A DNA stretch of 64,000 nt from Nymphalis io. Taxonomy: Eukaryota > Arthropoda > Insecta > Lepidoptera > Nymphalidae. The notes under the pieces are model-generated. The model made no database searches, was not told where the DNA came from, and was given only the letters and a program-made list of their open reading frames with translations. Numbering within the stretch: position 1 is the first letter of the stretch; each line of letters opens with the position of its first letter. Location of the stretch: contig NC_065911.1 of NCBI RefSeq assembly GCF_905147045.1, positions 5,270,001-5,334,000 on the forward strand, given 5' to 3'. The position numbers were made by a program, and so were the translations under genes. This document shows positions 22,101 to 33,411 of this stretch, in pieces.

Positions 22101-24913
22101 CTTGAAAATATATATTATCGTAAAGCGAAAGTTGTAATATATTTTTATTTGAAGAGATAGAACAAACAAAGAATATTCACGTTTTATAAAATTAAGATAA
22201 GATTATAATTATAATTAATGACCAGTTACATCCTTTTGTTTATTCATTTTCATGTTCTGGTTTTATATAAATAAACCGTTTTAACACTTATGTCAACGAT
22301 CAAAGTACATGCTTTAATGCTGTAATAAAATCTGGTCAGCATATTGGTTACTGGTTACAGCAGAAGTCCTTAGTTTAATATACACATATTAGAAATAGTA
22401 ATTTTTTATTTAAAATAAATAGGCAGACTGGCAAACGGGTCACCCGATAGTAATCACACCATCAACCATAGATATTGGCGTTGTAATGAATATGAAATAT
22501 CTTTTACATCGCCAACGCGCTACCAACTTCATGATGATGTTTTGTACTTTGTGCCTCACTCATCCTTCAAACCGGAACACAACAACACTAAGTACTGCTG
22601 CTTGGCGGTAGTATATTTGATGAGTGGGTATTAACTAATCCAGACGTGCTTATCATATTAGACAAGCATAGTTTGTCGTCAAAAATTGCTAAAATTACCT
22701 TCTCAATAGTTCTTGTAGACACTCCCATGGCTACTGATATAAATAGTTTATTCCTCGAAGCTTGAAGGCCCTTGACATCTGCCAAGGCCGGCACTACCAC
22801 GTCTGGTTTGACAGAAATAATTACAACTTCCGATCTCTCCACCACACTTTTATTTTCAAACAGGGCTGTTGCTCCTAGACCCTGAAAATATTTATAGATA
22901 ATAATTTAAATATTCAAATACAAAATACAAATGCAAAATACAAATGTTTTAATGATGATATGGACCTAAAATTCGAAGGTCTGGATGTAATGTTCGAAAA
23001 AGAATAGAAGATAGGTTTGAAAGTAGATGCTAGCAAGCAATAGGTAAGCAGATGCGTGGACAGCAAAAGGGTTAGCATGTGCAAGGAAAGACTAATTTAA
23101 GATATGCTTTGAGAAAAAACTAAATGGTATGATGACAATTTTTGGATTCATTTTATATAGTTTTTGAAGAAGCGCAATTGGAAATTGATGAGTGACTTTA
23201 TGGAATGTTCCACTGCTGGGCTAAGGCTACTGCTCCTTTTTGAGGAGAATGTTTGGAGCTTATTCCACCACGCTGCTCCAATGCGGGTTGGTGAAATACA
23301 CATGTGGCAAAATTTCAGTGAAATTAGACACAGGTTTCCTCACGATGTTTTCCTTCAAGGTCATGTGCGAGATGAATTATGAATACAAATAATATCTGAT
23401 GTAAGTACTATCAAAAATACAATCAATCGAGAGGATTGACGAAAGGAATCGATCGGTAAATGGGATCAACTTTAATAGCCAATATTAATTGATTATTTTA
23501 TTATACCTTAAAATTATCGGCAAGAATTCACATAACTTTTCATGATATCGTTAGACATTATTATGACGTATTATCTTCAGAGTATTTTATATTTTAAAAG
23601 CAAGTGTTAGACACTACGTAAATTAACTATTAAATAAGAGAAAAAAGGAATATGAGTTAAATAAAGCCTTAATAGTTCAGTGGTATGATGGTCAGCAAGC
23701 GATTTGAAAGTCGAAGGTTTGATCCTGATCCTGAATTGGGAAATGGTACTAGCTAATAATGCCTTAAATTTATTTCATTGCTTTCAGTTGTGCCAAGTTA
23801 TATATTATAAATACAATTAACAAAAACCATTGTTGAAGATTACGAGCACGCTCTTCTTATAAACGAAGGTGACTTCCATCTTAAATTAGAAAAATGTTTC
23901 TATCATACGTAATGCCTTATCTATAAACTACTCAGCAACTACAAAGTCAAGGCTCTGTGACGTAACAGTATTGTGTATTTGAACTTATGATATACGCAAT
24001 TTGCTGATCATATAAATGTGATAAGTTATATTGTGCAAAAGTTTTATACGATGTGTCGATCTTAATATTTGAGAAAAAACGTACCACAATTATAATTTCA
24101 CACTAAACGTTTCAGAAACAACTTACATTATATGTCAATTTCTATCATCATATTTATATCAAGGTACATTTTATGCTGCAAGTGCAAGAATATCGTTTAA
24201 TAAAATATAATTAACAAAGACATAATTCGCTATTTTAATACTTTGCAGTTCTAACCTGATCATTATTTATCTATTTATTGAATCAATTATCGTATATTAT
24301 TAGGTATTATGTATGTAAAAATTATAACTCCAATTTGATTACTATAATTATATTTGATTTATTATAAAAATGTAAATATAGTTAAGATTCAAATATTGCG
24401 TAAAAGGACATCGCATTATTAAATTTCCATTTACCTTAAACGCTTCGGCACTAACTGTATCTGCTGGATGACAGCTGGCTGTGATTTCATCCGGTTTCGC
24501 CAATCCTGTTAATAAAAATAATTTATACTTTTGAATTTATTCGCTTTATTTTTCTTTTTTATAACATGCATGTATATAAGTAAGTATAAATATGTCATTT
24601 CGTATATAATTTATCAACATTTTAAACTTTTCGAGAAAAATCGTAATCGTTGTTCATTATTCAATTAATTATCAATATTTTATTTCTTGTTCATTTTTTC
24701 GTCACCGATATTTTCCGAGTTAACAGAAAAAGCGAACATGTAATTATTGAATTATTTCATTTATTGATTTTAAGGCTTAAATGTACGGGAATAAAGATGT
24801 TTATTGGAAAAAATAAATGATAGTAGTAACAAATAGATTGATATACCTGCGGATATAAATCCATTTGCCAAGGCATACGCCAATTTTCCGCCTCCAATAA
24901 AACCGATCTTCAT
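19094..24913 (-). CDS. P5CR: Pyrroline-5-carboxylate reductase (complete, 6 coding exons)
   Basis: Reduces pyrroline-5-carboxylate to proline with NAD(P)H, the last step of proline synthesis. Exons 24847-24913, 24435-24505, 22699-22881, 21523-21735, 20270-20471 and 19094-19173 total 816 nt: 271 residues plus stop, a usual length for the family. Order: N-terminal Rossmann dinucleotide loop GFIGGGKLA (residues 4-12), VIISVKPDVV and VAMGVSTRTIEK (end of Rossmann domain), RVMPNTPALVKEGAAAL, then the helical dimer domain with LSGSGPAY (ending residue 178), ESLADGGVRCGLPR, and DNVTSPGGSTAEGTYHLEKNGGFRSAVI (the P5CR signature, roughly 226-252). Start chosen as the first Met directly before the nucleotide-binding strand; no targeting peptide is visible. 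Every junction is GT-AG and in phase. Confidence 0.95.
19225..19462 (-). mobile_element. Family B repeat, decayed, upstream of P5CR exon 6
   Basis: 'cccatagacattgacatag', 'aacttgggaactaagatgtt' and 'gtgggtggtacctacccag' in order. Confidence 0.75.
20270..20471 (-). CDS. P5CR: P5CR coding exon 5
   Basis: Residues 179-245: IYMLIESLADGGVRCGLPR through NVTSPGGSTAEGTYHLEKN. It carries the long helix and most of the P5CR family signature. Acceptor TTAATTTCAG, donor AACG|GTACTG. Confidence 0.96.
21175..21500 (-). mobile_element. SINE family C, decayed copy in a P5CR intron
   Basis: 'cctaactgcgcag', 'gtgtgtgcacaaacacagg', 'gattggacggcaatccgatg', 'ttacgtgctttcc' and 'atgaacccgagacct' in order. It ends about 20 bp from the exon 4 donor. 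Confidence 0.8.
21523..21735 (-). CDS. P5CR: P5CR coding exon 4
   Basis: Residues 108-178: ALPIEARVIRVMPNTPALVK through VTALSGSGPAY. Contains the conserved MPNTP loop and the GSGPAY active-site segment. Acceptor TTTTAACAG, donor TAC|GTGAGT. A decayed SINE of family C ends about 20 bp past the donor. Confidence 0.96.
21785..21822. repeat. Perfect hairpin, 16-bp arms, 6-nt loop
   Basis: Arm aatattgctttttatg (21785-21800) and its exact reverse complement at 21807-21822 around TCAGCG, just upstream of P5CR exon 4 in its intron. Confidence 0.93.
22425..22662 (-). mobile_element. Family B repeat ending near P5CR exon 3
   Basis: 'ggcagactggcaaacggg', 'ttcaaaccggaacacaacaa' and 'gcggtagtatatttgatg' in order; it ends about 35 bp from the exon 3 donor. 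Confidence 0.78.
22699..22881 (-). CDS. P5CR: P5CR coding exon 3
   Basis: Residues 47-107: GLGATALFENKSVVERSE, VVIISVKPDVVVPALADV, and KLFISVAMGVSTRTIEK. Phase 0 at both ends. Acceptor ATATTTTCAG, donor AAG|GTAATT. Confidence 0.95.
23200..23388 (-). mobile_element. SINE family A, truncated
   Basis: From 'atgttccactgctggg' to 'atgtgcgagatgaatta', in the P5CR intron between exons 2 and 3. The tRNA head is missing. Confidence 0.85.
23658..23748 (+). mobile_element. tRNA-like SINE head, unassigned
   Basis: 'ttaatagttcagtggtatg' resembles an A box and 'aaggtttgatcctgatcc' a B box about 35 bp later, but no cloverleaf can be drawn and no known body follows. Confidence 0.4.
24435..24505 (-). CDS. 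P5CR: P5CR coding exon 2
   Basis: LAKPDEITASCHPADTVSAEAFK, 71 nt. Acceptor TTTTATTAACAG, donor AAG|GTAAAT. Second beta-alpha unit of the nucleotide-binding domain. Too short to stand alone as an open reading frame. Confidence 0.9.
24847..24913 (-). CDS. P5CR: P5CR coding exon 1 (Rossmann loop)
   Basis: MKIGFIGGGKLAYALANGFISAG, with the last codon split. Donor GCAG|GTATAT. An acceptor-like TTTTTTTCAG ends at 24931, so a separate untranslated leader exon upstream is likely; it was not found. The frame stays open upstream, so a longer N-terminus cannot be fully excluded. Confidence 0.9.
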
Positions 24914-24930
24914 TGCTTCTTTCAATGATA

Positions 24931-27470
24931 CTGAAAAAAATATAATTATTAATTTCTTATACAATATAATTGTGCTAAATTGCAATTGCTATATCCAATT
25001 ACTGCTTAATAGGGCCAAACTTATGAAAACTAATCTAATCTCTGACTTGCTAAGCCATAATCCATTATGATCCATATGGAATAGGTATTACGTAAAATAA
25101 TATATTTTCGTAATAAATAAAAATTTACCTACTCAGAATTATAAAACCAACATTTTTTAGATGTTACCTCAAAAAACATTTTAATTTTGTGATCAAGTTT
25201 GCCCGCGCTCTAGAATTTTTCTAAGGGATTACTAATAAAATCTTATTAGTGCTCGAACAGATCCAACATTTTGTCTTCAAGTAATTTAAGTATAAAAAAA
25301 ATACTTTACTAACGAATTTACTAACTATACGTAATTACATTAAGTTTAAATAAATTATTTTTATCTTATTATCTTTGGCTCCAGGCGCTTGGACGAGTTA
25401 TAAGTTATGTAAATGGTACATAATTTATACTTAATTAATATTATCTCGGTATTTCAAATAATTTGGCAATTTAATAAACTATAAATAATTAATAAATATT
25501 TGTTTTTAAATATTACATAATATTATCATTTTTAAAACTAAGGATCATGTCGCTAGGCAGTCAAAGGCACAAGATTTTATTGAAGGAATATTTAAGGAGT
25601 TATTCACATTATTGTTTATTGACAAAATACATTAATAACTAATTTACGCAGTTTAATTAACCCATAGAGATAAGATCAAAACACTGTTATGATTTGTAAT
25701 CCAGTCGGCTTAGTATTCAAGAGTGGAAAATTTATATGGTAGGTATCTGTTGTAGTCATCAACTTATAATATAATAAATAATAATAAATAACTTTATTCA
25801 CCAAAAAGAAACAAAGACAAAAAAATTAAGGAACATAACCATAAAAAAAAGAGTTAACAATATCTATAATTTGAGTTAACAATATCTAAAAATATAATAA
25901 TATAAAAGTTATAATATAATAATTGTAATAAACAAGAATAAAAACAGTATTTGTTTGTAATTGTTGACTTTTATTTTATCCATTTGAACAATACAAATAC
26001 AGAATCGAATGATAAATAATTATAATATACCTAATATAAATTAAAAAAAATGTCGATGACTTTCTTCAAAATGTCTTGGAACGATAAATTATTTCTCATT
26101 TATATATTAGCCTAATATTTAATATTAAAAAATATATATTTTTTGTTTTTTTTTTTTTCTTTAATTCTTATCATTCACAAATTCTGCTCACTACGGCGTT
26201 ATTTGGGAGAATTATTGGAGTAAAAATAGTATGGCCCCATATTTTAAATGAAGGAGAAACGTATTATACATTACGATGAGAGAATCATTTTTTACTTTAT
26301 ATAATTAATTTATAAAGTCGAGCATACCTAACATTTATGTTTAAAAAAAACTGGCTCTTACGGGCCTGTATTATACACATGTATTATTTTAAATAATTTA
26401 AATATTTTAATCTTTTAAATGAAGAGCACGGGCAGTTAAACGATATAGATAGAAGAAAAAAAATTGCAGCGTGGTGTGAATAATTTGAGGAGATTAGGGA
26501 AATATGAAATAGTTCAATAAATAATATTATTTGTGGTGTGATTGCCCGGAAAACCACGGGGTAGTATTAGCTTCATAATTATTTCAATCAAGCAGAATAA
26601 CGATGTAATGAAGCCATAATATTTTCACATACAGTCCATTTTGTAAGTATAATAAATTTCAAATATTCATTATATTTCTAAACAACACGAAAAGAAGATA
26701 TTTAGGTGATTTATTTATAGTTACAAAATGGATGTCACAAATAATAATTGGCACTAACTTCGTTTCTAAATAGTGAACTGCTAATTCAACAAAAATTTAA
26801 CACTTTTTTTAAAACGAATATACCAATAATGTTATTTTTATTACGTAAGATACTAAAAAATATGATATGATACTTTTTATTATATTTATTACGATTAATT
26901 TTAGTACCTATTAATAAAATAATTTTTGAATATATTCAATATTATATTTATCCTAATTATAATTAACACGGAATGTTAAAACTTACATTATTTTTAGGTT
27001 GACGTGTTGTCGAAACAATGACTGATTTTAAACTGAGAGTTCTATGAGGTTATCTCTTATCACTTTGTATGGATCAATATAATGTGAACTTGCGTTATCA
27101 AGACCGCTTTTGTTTTTTTTTAGTATATAAAAGCGTTGTGTTTATGATAAGGGCACAAATAAGTAACTGTAATAATTTATAGCCTTAGAATGACTTTTGT
27201 AAACGTAAAATATGTTGTTTATGGTTTAATCTGATAGATTTTATTATGTGACTCGTTATCAAAATTATATATCGTATTTTTATCACATAAATGCAATAAT
27301 TAGTAAAGCCTTTTATTGCAGGGTTTTTCCTACGGTTGACGAAATAACTTTCTGACACGTAAAGTGTACCGTAATTGCTAATTTTATATTTAACTTTAGG
27401 TAACAATAATATGATATTATTTTGTTGATTTAATATACCATGCACTTTCTATATCCTCACTCTTATAACG
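24931..27470. other. AT-rich intergenic stretch upstream of P5CR
   Basis: No coding similarity and no recognised repeat. A 16-bp unit gagttaacaatatcta occurs twice near 25851 and 25875. An untranslated first exon of P5CR may lie here or farther right but cannot be placed. Confidence 0.5.
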
Positions 27471-27474
27471 CGAC

Positions 27475-27533
27475 CTCAAATCCGCCTCCATCGGAAAGAG
27501 TTCAGCCGCAGAACCAATGGCTCTACTTGCTTA
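27475..27533 (-). mobile_element. SINE family C fragment
   Basis: 'atcggaaagagttcagccg' and 'ccaatggctctacttgct' match the middle of family C. Confidence 0.65.
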
Positions 27534-27536
27534 CAT

Positions 27537-27662
27537 AACATCTTAGTTCTTGAAGTTGGTCCACAAACCGATTGGCGATGTTAATGATGGTTAATATTCC
27601 CTACGTCAATGTCTGTGATCGATAGTGACCAATTACCATCACATGGCTGGCCCACGAATATC
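27537..27662 (+). mobile_element. Family B repeat, 3' fragment
   Basis: 'cataacatcttagttcttg' through 'gaccaattaccatcacatgg'. Confidence 0.7.
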
Positions 27663-27757
27663 ATACATTAAAAATACAAATTGTATATTTTAAATTATAG
27701 AAAATATAATTAAATATTTGTTTATAGAAGGACATATTTTGGGACACACGAAATGAG

Positions 27758-27818
27758 GTCTGAGTAGCAAAATTAGTTCAATTTGTTATACAAATTGAAC
27801 TAATTTTGCTACTCAGAC
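27758..27818. repeat. Perfect hairpin, 29-bp arms, 3-nt loop
   Basis: Arms 27758-27786 and 27790-27818 are exact reverse complements around TAT. The longest perfect palindrome found in the window; intergenic. Confidence 0.96.
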
Positions 27819-28887
27819 TGAATAGAATATAAGCTAAGTTGAACTTATTATGATTTATTATTGTACAACTTATGGCAATACAAATACGTTTCACAACACT
27901 TGTCCGAATGGATCAGATTCAACCAGCGTATAACTGAAGTTGAATATTGCGAACATCAAATTGACCAGTGCTGCCATTGAGTTGGCGTAGAAACATGGAC
28001 GGAAGCCCGATAGCGATAACATACTTCATTAAAATGGTTCTTCATATTATCACCAAATAATGTGTTGTCAAATAAGCCTAATTTTTCAGTGTATATTCCT
28101 TAATAGCTTCGTCGATAGTAAACTTGTTTTGATATGATTTAATGCAAAGTCATACCACTCTGAATAAGTAATAATTGATAAGGTTAGAAAGCAGTTTTAA
28201 CCTGATATGTGTATATTAATCGATAATCTCAAAATCTTTGCTGATTGTCAAGCGATTTAGGTGATTATTTATATAATATAGTTTTTTGCACGACAAATTC
28301 AAGTAATAGCCAACTTCAATACATACACGTGTTGTTAGTGGTTAGTATGTAAAAATGAATAAGCAATTGACTTTATTACCGACTGCATAATGTGAGCTTT
28401 CCAGTTTGGATGTTTGTCTATTTATATTCCTAAAAAGTTTATTTTACGTCGTTTATTTTTTTCGATTAATAATGAAATAATTTGATAATGATCTCATTAA
28501 ATCGCAACTCCCAAAGTATCTTTGGACCAAAATTAACCAGTATGACAATAAGACGACGTCTTAAATGTCTTAATTTCAAATGATAAGATCAGGCTGCATG
28601 GGATAACATTTAAAGTATTTTCTGGAAACGTAGAAGGCTGATGTTTTCAATTTAGTGTGTAGGTAAGGTAGCTTGGGTATATTTGAAGCAGTTGATACTT
28701 TTAATTCGGAATTAGAACTGAAGAATCACTATTAAAAAAATTATTCAATTATTGCCTCAACTGGTGACAGGAGGGCTGGTTTATTTTCCCAGAGAATATG
28801 AATTGCAATTCAAAGGGGAAATGCTGCTACCATTCTTGCCACCATTCCACGCGGTCACGATTTGTACGGTAGCTGTTTTTATTTCAC

Positions 28888-29040
28888 CGAAACAGCCTGT
28901 GAATGTCCCACTGCTGGACTAAGGCCTCCTCTCCCTTTTTGAGGAGACGATTCGGAGCTCATAACATCACGCTGCTTCAATGCGGGTTGGTGAAATACTC
29001 ATGTGGCAAAATTTCAGTGAAATTAGACACATGCAGGATA
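28888..29040 (-). mobile_element. SINE family A, cut by a poly(A) repeat
   Basis: From 'acagcctgtgaatgtccc' to 'agacacatgcagg', where it stops at the T-run of the family B repeat that follows. Confidence 0.85.
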
Positions 29041-29200
29041 CATTTTTTTTTTTGTAAAATAGGAAAGTGGACGAGCACATGGGCCACCTGATGGTAAGTG
29101 GTCACCAACGTCCATAGACATTGGCATTGTAAGAAACGTTGACCCTCGCTTACATCACCAATGCGCCACCAACCTTGGGAACTAAGATGTTATGTCAATA
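29041..29200 (-). mobile_element. Family B repeat, poly(A) end
   Basis: Starts with a T-run, then 'ataggaaagtggacgagcac', 'gatggtaagtggtcacc' and 'gggaactaagatgttatgtc'. It abuts a family A SINE. Confidence 0.85.
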
Positions 29201-30014
29201 TAATTATTGTAACCAGTTGCAATGAACGTTCTGTGTGCCTAGTGGGATTTTACTTATTCGACGGCTCTGTTTTCGCATAAGTATATAAACACGCACCTAG
29301 CACACTGTTGTTGGATCGGCAAACAAATATGAAGTTTTTTTGATGAAAAACGTTGGAATTGTAATGATTTTCTTATGGTTACGGGAACCATGATAGAATC
29401 TAATTTTTTAACTAGGTAAGATCGAAAAGTCTATCAAAGCTGGCAAGAAACAAAATGTTTTCTTAACTTTTTAAATCCTCTTAGATATTTTAAACATATG
29501 CAATAACAAAAGAATTTATATAGCCTGCATAAAAATCAACGTTTACAAACTATACTATATTATAATAATCTATATAATCACCGTATATAATATTAATAAT
29601 ATATAATATTTGTTAATCACGTACATCTATCATAATTAATCATTATTAATGTTTTGTCAACATGAGGTTTAAATTTATTAATGAGCAAAGATAAAATTAT
29701 TTACAGGATTACATTATAGAAACGAACAGTTACATTTTTTTTTGACGAAAGAGAAAAATTTAGGTCCCGGGAGGAAATGAAGTTATGTGGGATTCTTACA
29801 TAAAAGTATTTATTGGCTTTGCGGGGGCGGAACTTTTTTAAATGATGAATAGTTTCCGTATCTGAAGAATTACCCAAAATATAAGGTCCGAGAACTTATT
29901 GCAATCAATTATTAGTCTCAATGTATCTTTTAATTTGTGTATTTTAAATAAAAATGTTTAAAAGACTATATTTTAAATACAGAATTTGAAAGTATTTATT
30001 ATAATATTTGAATT

Positions 30015-30350
30015 GACTGCCTCGTTGGTCTAGTGGCTTGATATAAGGCCGCAGACCCGGAGGTCCTGGGTTCAATTCCCAGGTCGGGCCAATAAAAAGT
30101 TATTGGGTTTTTCTGTCAGAAAATTCTCAGTAGCAGCCCGGAGTATGGAAGTGTGTACACTCCCGTGCCTCGGAAAGCACGTAAAGCCGTTGGTCCTGCG
30201 CCTGAACTCTTTCCGGTCGTGTCGGATTGCCGTCCCATCGGATTATGAGAGTTAGGGAATAGAGATTGCACCTGTGTTTGCGCACACACTTGTGCACTAT
30301 AATATCTCCTGCGTAGTTGGCTAATCTCTCTTGAGATTAGCCGCCAGGAC
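30015..30350 (+). mobile_element. SINE family C (tRNA-derived), full length
   Basis: tRNA-like head 'gcctcgttggtctagtgg' (A box) and 'gggttcaattcccaggtcg' (B box), followed by the family body ending 'gattagccgccaggac'. A perfect 17-bp target-site duplication attataatatttgaatt lies at 29998-30014 and 30351-30367. Reference copy of the family and probably the youngest insertion here. Confidence 0.94.
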
Positions 30351-30497
30351 ATTATAATATTTGAATTAAAACAAAGCACGTATTTTGCCAAGCCCTGAAC
30401 ATAATAGACAGATTACTTTCGCATTTATAATTAATAATTTAATTTATTATAAAGCGACCGCTCAAATAAATTCTTGGCTTTTTTAAGGTTATTTATT

Positions 30498-31316
30498 ACT
30501 ATCTGACCCGTGCCCACTTCGTTGGGCGGTAAATATCTTTGCTTGTGATCGATTGGCCGAACATTAATAAAATTGTCTTGCGTATTTGATATTTTTAATT
30601 ACCTCTTAAACTATGCAACCAAAAAAACAAACTGTAAAAAACGAATTCTATCCAAATAAAATTTCCTTACTAATAAAGCTATTTATTTCAAAATAGATTA
30701 ATTAATTTTGTTTATGAAAAAAACCGTCTAATAGAAATATCACTCAATAGATTGCGACACGGTCGCAGTTCAACACCTATGTCGTATTATCTCTTTAACC
30801 ATTGGTCCAAATTATATGCAGTAAAACGAAAAGTATTTTGTTTTAAAACACTTGAGACGATAAGTTTACTTATTTTGATAAGAATTCATAATTGTTGATA
30901 ATATGACTAATAAAAATGACCTAACGATTTAAATTATTTTTTAAATATAAAAAACTATTTTTTGTTATTTAAATATAAAAGTTAGACATATGCTGTCGCT
31001 GATTTTTTTATGGACATTATCAAGCTCTACAACTTTTTTCTAGAACTCAATCATATAATTCTCATCGTTGAGGCAACGTTCGTAAGAAACGTTTTCGTTC
31101 GACCGTTTTTTCTCCGACTTACTTTTCTACGACTTACTTTGCAAATCCCACTACCACGAAAAAGTGTTTTCATTTTTAGGGTTAATATATATCCTATGAC
31201 ACTCACAAACGATGTGACTTTCTATTGGTAAAATAATTTTCAAAATCGGTTAAGTAGATCCAGAGATTACCCCCTACAACCTCACAAACTTTACCTCCTT
31301 ATAATATTTGTATAGA
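30498..31316 (+). mobile_element. Helitron-like non-autonomous element, long copy
   Basis: Begins 'ctgacccgtgcccacttcgt' and ends 'accccctacaacctcacaaac'-type 'ctttacctccttataatatt'. Interior AT-rich, no coding. Confidence 0.55.
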
Positions 31317-31343
31317 TTAATTAATAATTTATCTTTTTAATTA

Positions 31344-31675
31344 AGACTTGTTGGACTCAAAAGTTTCGAACGTGGAAGTTCTGCGACGCGTCAACCAAAA
31401 ACGGCAACTTTTGGAAACTGTCAAGAAGAGAAAAGTTGCATATCTCGGACACGTGCTTAGGCATGAAAGATATGTACTTTTGCAACTCATTATGATGGGA
31501 AAAGTTGCCGGAAGGAGAGCTGTTGGGCGCAGAAAAAAGTCTTGGCTGTGCAACATCCGTGAATGGACGGGAATCGCGAGTGCTGCCGAACTCTTTCGCC
31601 TCGCGAAGAACAAGAAGGAGTATTTAAAGCTGACTGCCAACCTTCGCCAGTCGGAGTAGCACTCGAAGAAGAAGA
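31344..31675 (+). mobile_element. LINE ORF2 C-terminal fragment (endonuclease-RT type)
   Basis: ORF 31348-31659 encodes SNVEVLRRVNQKRQLLETV, KKRKVAYLGHVLRHERY, LQLIMMGKVAGRRAVGRRKK and SWLCNIREWTG, the end of the abundant insect endonuclease-reverse-transcriptase LINE proteins. It ends in a (gaa)n tail near 31660-31675, typical of elements without poly(A). The RT domain is absent. Confidence 0.85.
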
Positions 31676-32263
31676 AGAATTAAGATTAGCTCTATAACAC
31701 TCTTAACAACGTTGGAAAATCATATAATATTGTTATATCTTAATAAATTCTTATGATATTTATCTATATACATATAATAAAAATGTAACTGATCACTATC
31801 TGTACATGGAAGATATATGATTAAAACTATTATCGTGGTTCTTTATCAACGCAAAAGAACCCAAAACAATGATTGTTAGAACTTTTGTCTGTTTATCTGT
31901 TTGTCTGTGCGTTTGTGCACGCTAATCTTAAACTTAAGGCTTAAATGATTTTAGTGCGATTTTCACTAATGTATTGACCTAACGATTTAAACCTTAGTGT
32001 TTAGTGTGAAAATTTAGTGTTTGTTTTATTTCAATCGGTTCATAAATAAATAAATTATGTCAATTTAACACGATTCACGTCGAATATTTATTCGATAAAA
32101 ATTCTATAATATTTATACTGTTTAATTGAATTGGCTGATACTTTAGATATCTGTCATATCATGTCATATGACAGTTGAATTCAGACTGTTTTAGAGATAA
32201 AGGTGTTTCCAATGTAAGTTGATCTCATATCTATTTAATCAATCATATTAAATAGAGTTCAGT

Positions 32264-32431
32264 TTATTCTGGACAGTGTCGTTTAAACGCGCCTACGCGT
32301 ATATGTAAAACGCACCGATTGCCGCGCTGTTGCCTATGGCATTGAGTTATTTGCAGCGAACGCACGTTTCTCGGAGACGCACGGCGCTCCCTGGTAACGG
32401 AACCTGGTATACCTCTGTCTGTATTAAAGCT
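32264..32431. other. CpG-rich block before the 32-kb LINE
   Basis: 'cgtttaaacgcgcctacgcg', 'gattgccgcgctgttgcc' and 'ctccctggtaacggaacc'. No ORF of note and no recognised repeat. It predates the LINE because the LINE's target duplication lies at its right edge. It could be an old element end or a regulatory block. Confidence 0.4.
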
Positions 32432-32445
32432 GTAGCTTATTAAAA

Positions 32446-33276
32446 CGTGGACGGCGGCAACACTTCTCGCGGGCGATCCGCCTTGGGAGCTCCAGGCGGA
32501 GGTGCTCGCGGAAGTGTACCGGTTCCGGGCGGAAGTGAGGTCGCGTGGCGACCGTCCAGGGTTGGAGGAGCTGCTGCGAATCAGGACTCTCGCCCAGCAA
32601 GCCCTGATTCGCAGGTGGGAGGAGGATCTGAGGTCCCCATCAGCAGGCCTGGCGACAGTGGAGGCGATCCGTCTCCACTTGAGTCGCTGGGTAACGAGAA
32701 AAGGCGGCACACTGACCTTCAGACTGACTCAGGTGCTTACTGGACATGGGTGCTTCGGTAAGTACCTGCACGGAATAGTCAGGCGGGAGGTAACGCCCTC
32801 CTGCCACGAGTGTGGTGCGCCTACGGACACGGCATGCCACACTCTGATGGAGTGTGCCGCTTGGGGGCCTCAGCGCCTTTCCCTGGCGACTTTAATCGGC
32901 GGAGACCTTTCGCTGCCGAGCGTGAATGCCATGCTTGGTAGCGAAAGGTGCTGGATGGAGATGGTCTCCTTCTGCGAAAATAAGACGCCGGCGCTATGCG
33001 CATCTTCTCCTCCCGCCGTGAGTGTCGCCGGGGCCAGGGGGTCTCTGTACCCCGAGTACCCCCTAGTATTTGGAGGACCGCAGAAGCGGGCCAACCGTCG
33101 GGACGGCACGGTAGTATGCGCAAGCGATCCCGTGACGTCCCCCGACAAGATGGAGTGGGTACCGCTGGTTTTTAGTGGGTATTCCGGCGCCTTCAGCGCC
33201 GGCGAGCCCCACATACCCCCCCACCTCATGTGGGGGAAACACATAAATGTGTTTTTCCAGCGAGAAAAAAAAAAAA
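32446..33276 (+). mobile_element. R1-like LINE, 5'-truncated copy with ORF2 C-terminus
   Basis: An 831-bp insertion with poly(A) (33265-33276) and a perfect 14-bp duplication gtagcttattaaaa at 32432-32445 and 33277-33290. The ORF from about 32447 encodes the C-terminal end of an R1-clade ORF2: LHLSRWVTRKGGTLTFRLTQ, then a zinc knuckle C-x2-C...H-x4-C (CHECGAPTDTACHTLMEC), then MLGSERCWMEMVSFCE. No reverse transcriptase domain is left, so it cannot move itself. The long 3' tail after the stop matches the smaller fragments at 1.8, 7.1 and 39.8 kb. Confidence 0.92.
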
Positions 33277-33411
33277 AGTAGCTTATTAAAAAAACTGTAC
33301 ATATTACGGATTAAAAAGAAATATAACAACAATAAGTGTTACACGCATTACTTTTGTTATTCGATACTATATATTTAAATTAAAAATTTAATGAGAAATA
33401 AAAGTCTTTAA

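Noticed and set aside
30015..30090. tRNA gene candidate at the SINE head (also 6478, 50400 and 56993)
   Set aside because: A and B boxes are present but the arms do not pair into a cloverleaf, and a repeat body follows; SINE heads rather than tRNA genes.
32870..33244. ORFs opposite or overlapping the LINE frame (also 32264, 32447 and 32821)
   Set aside because: Shadow frames of the GC-rich LINE ORF2 end.
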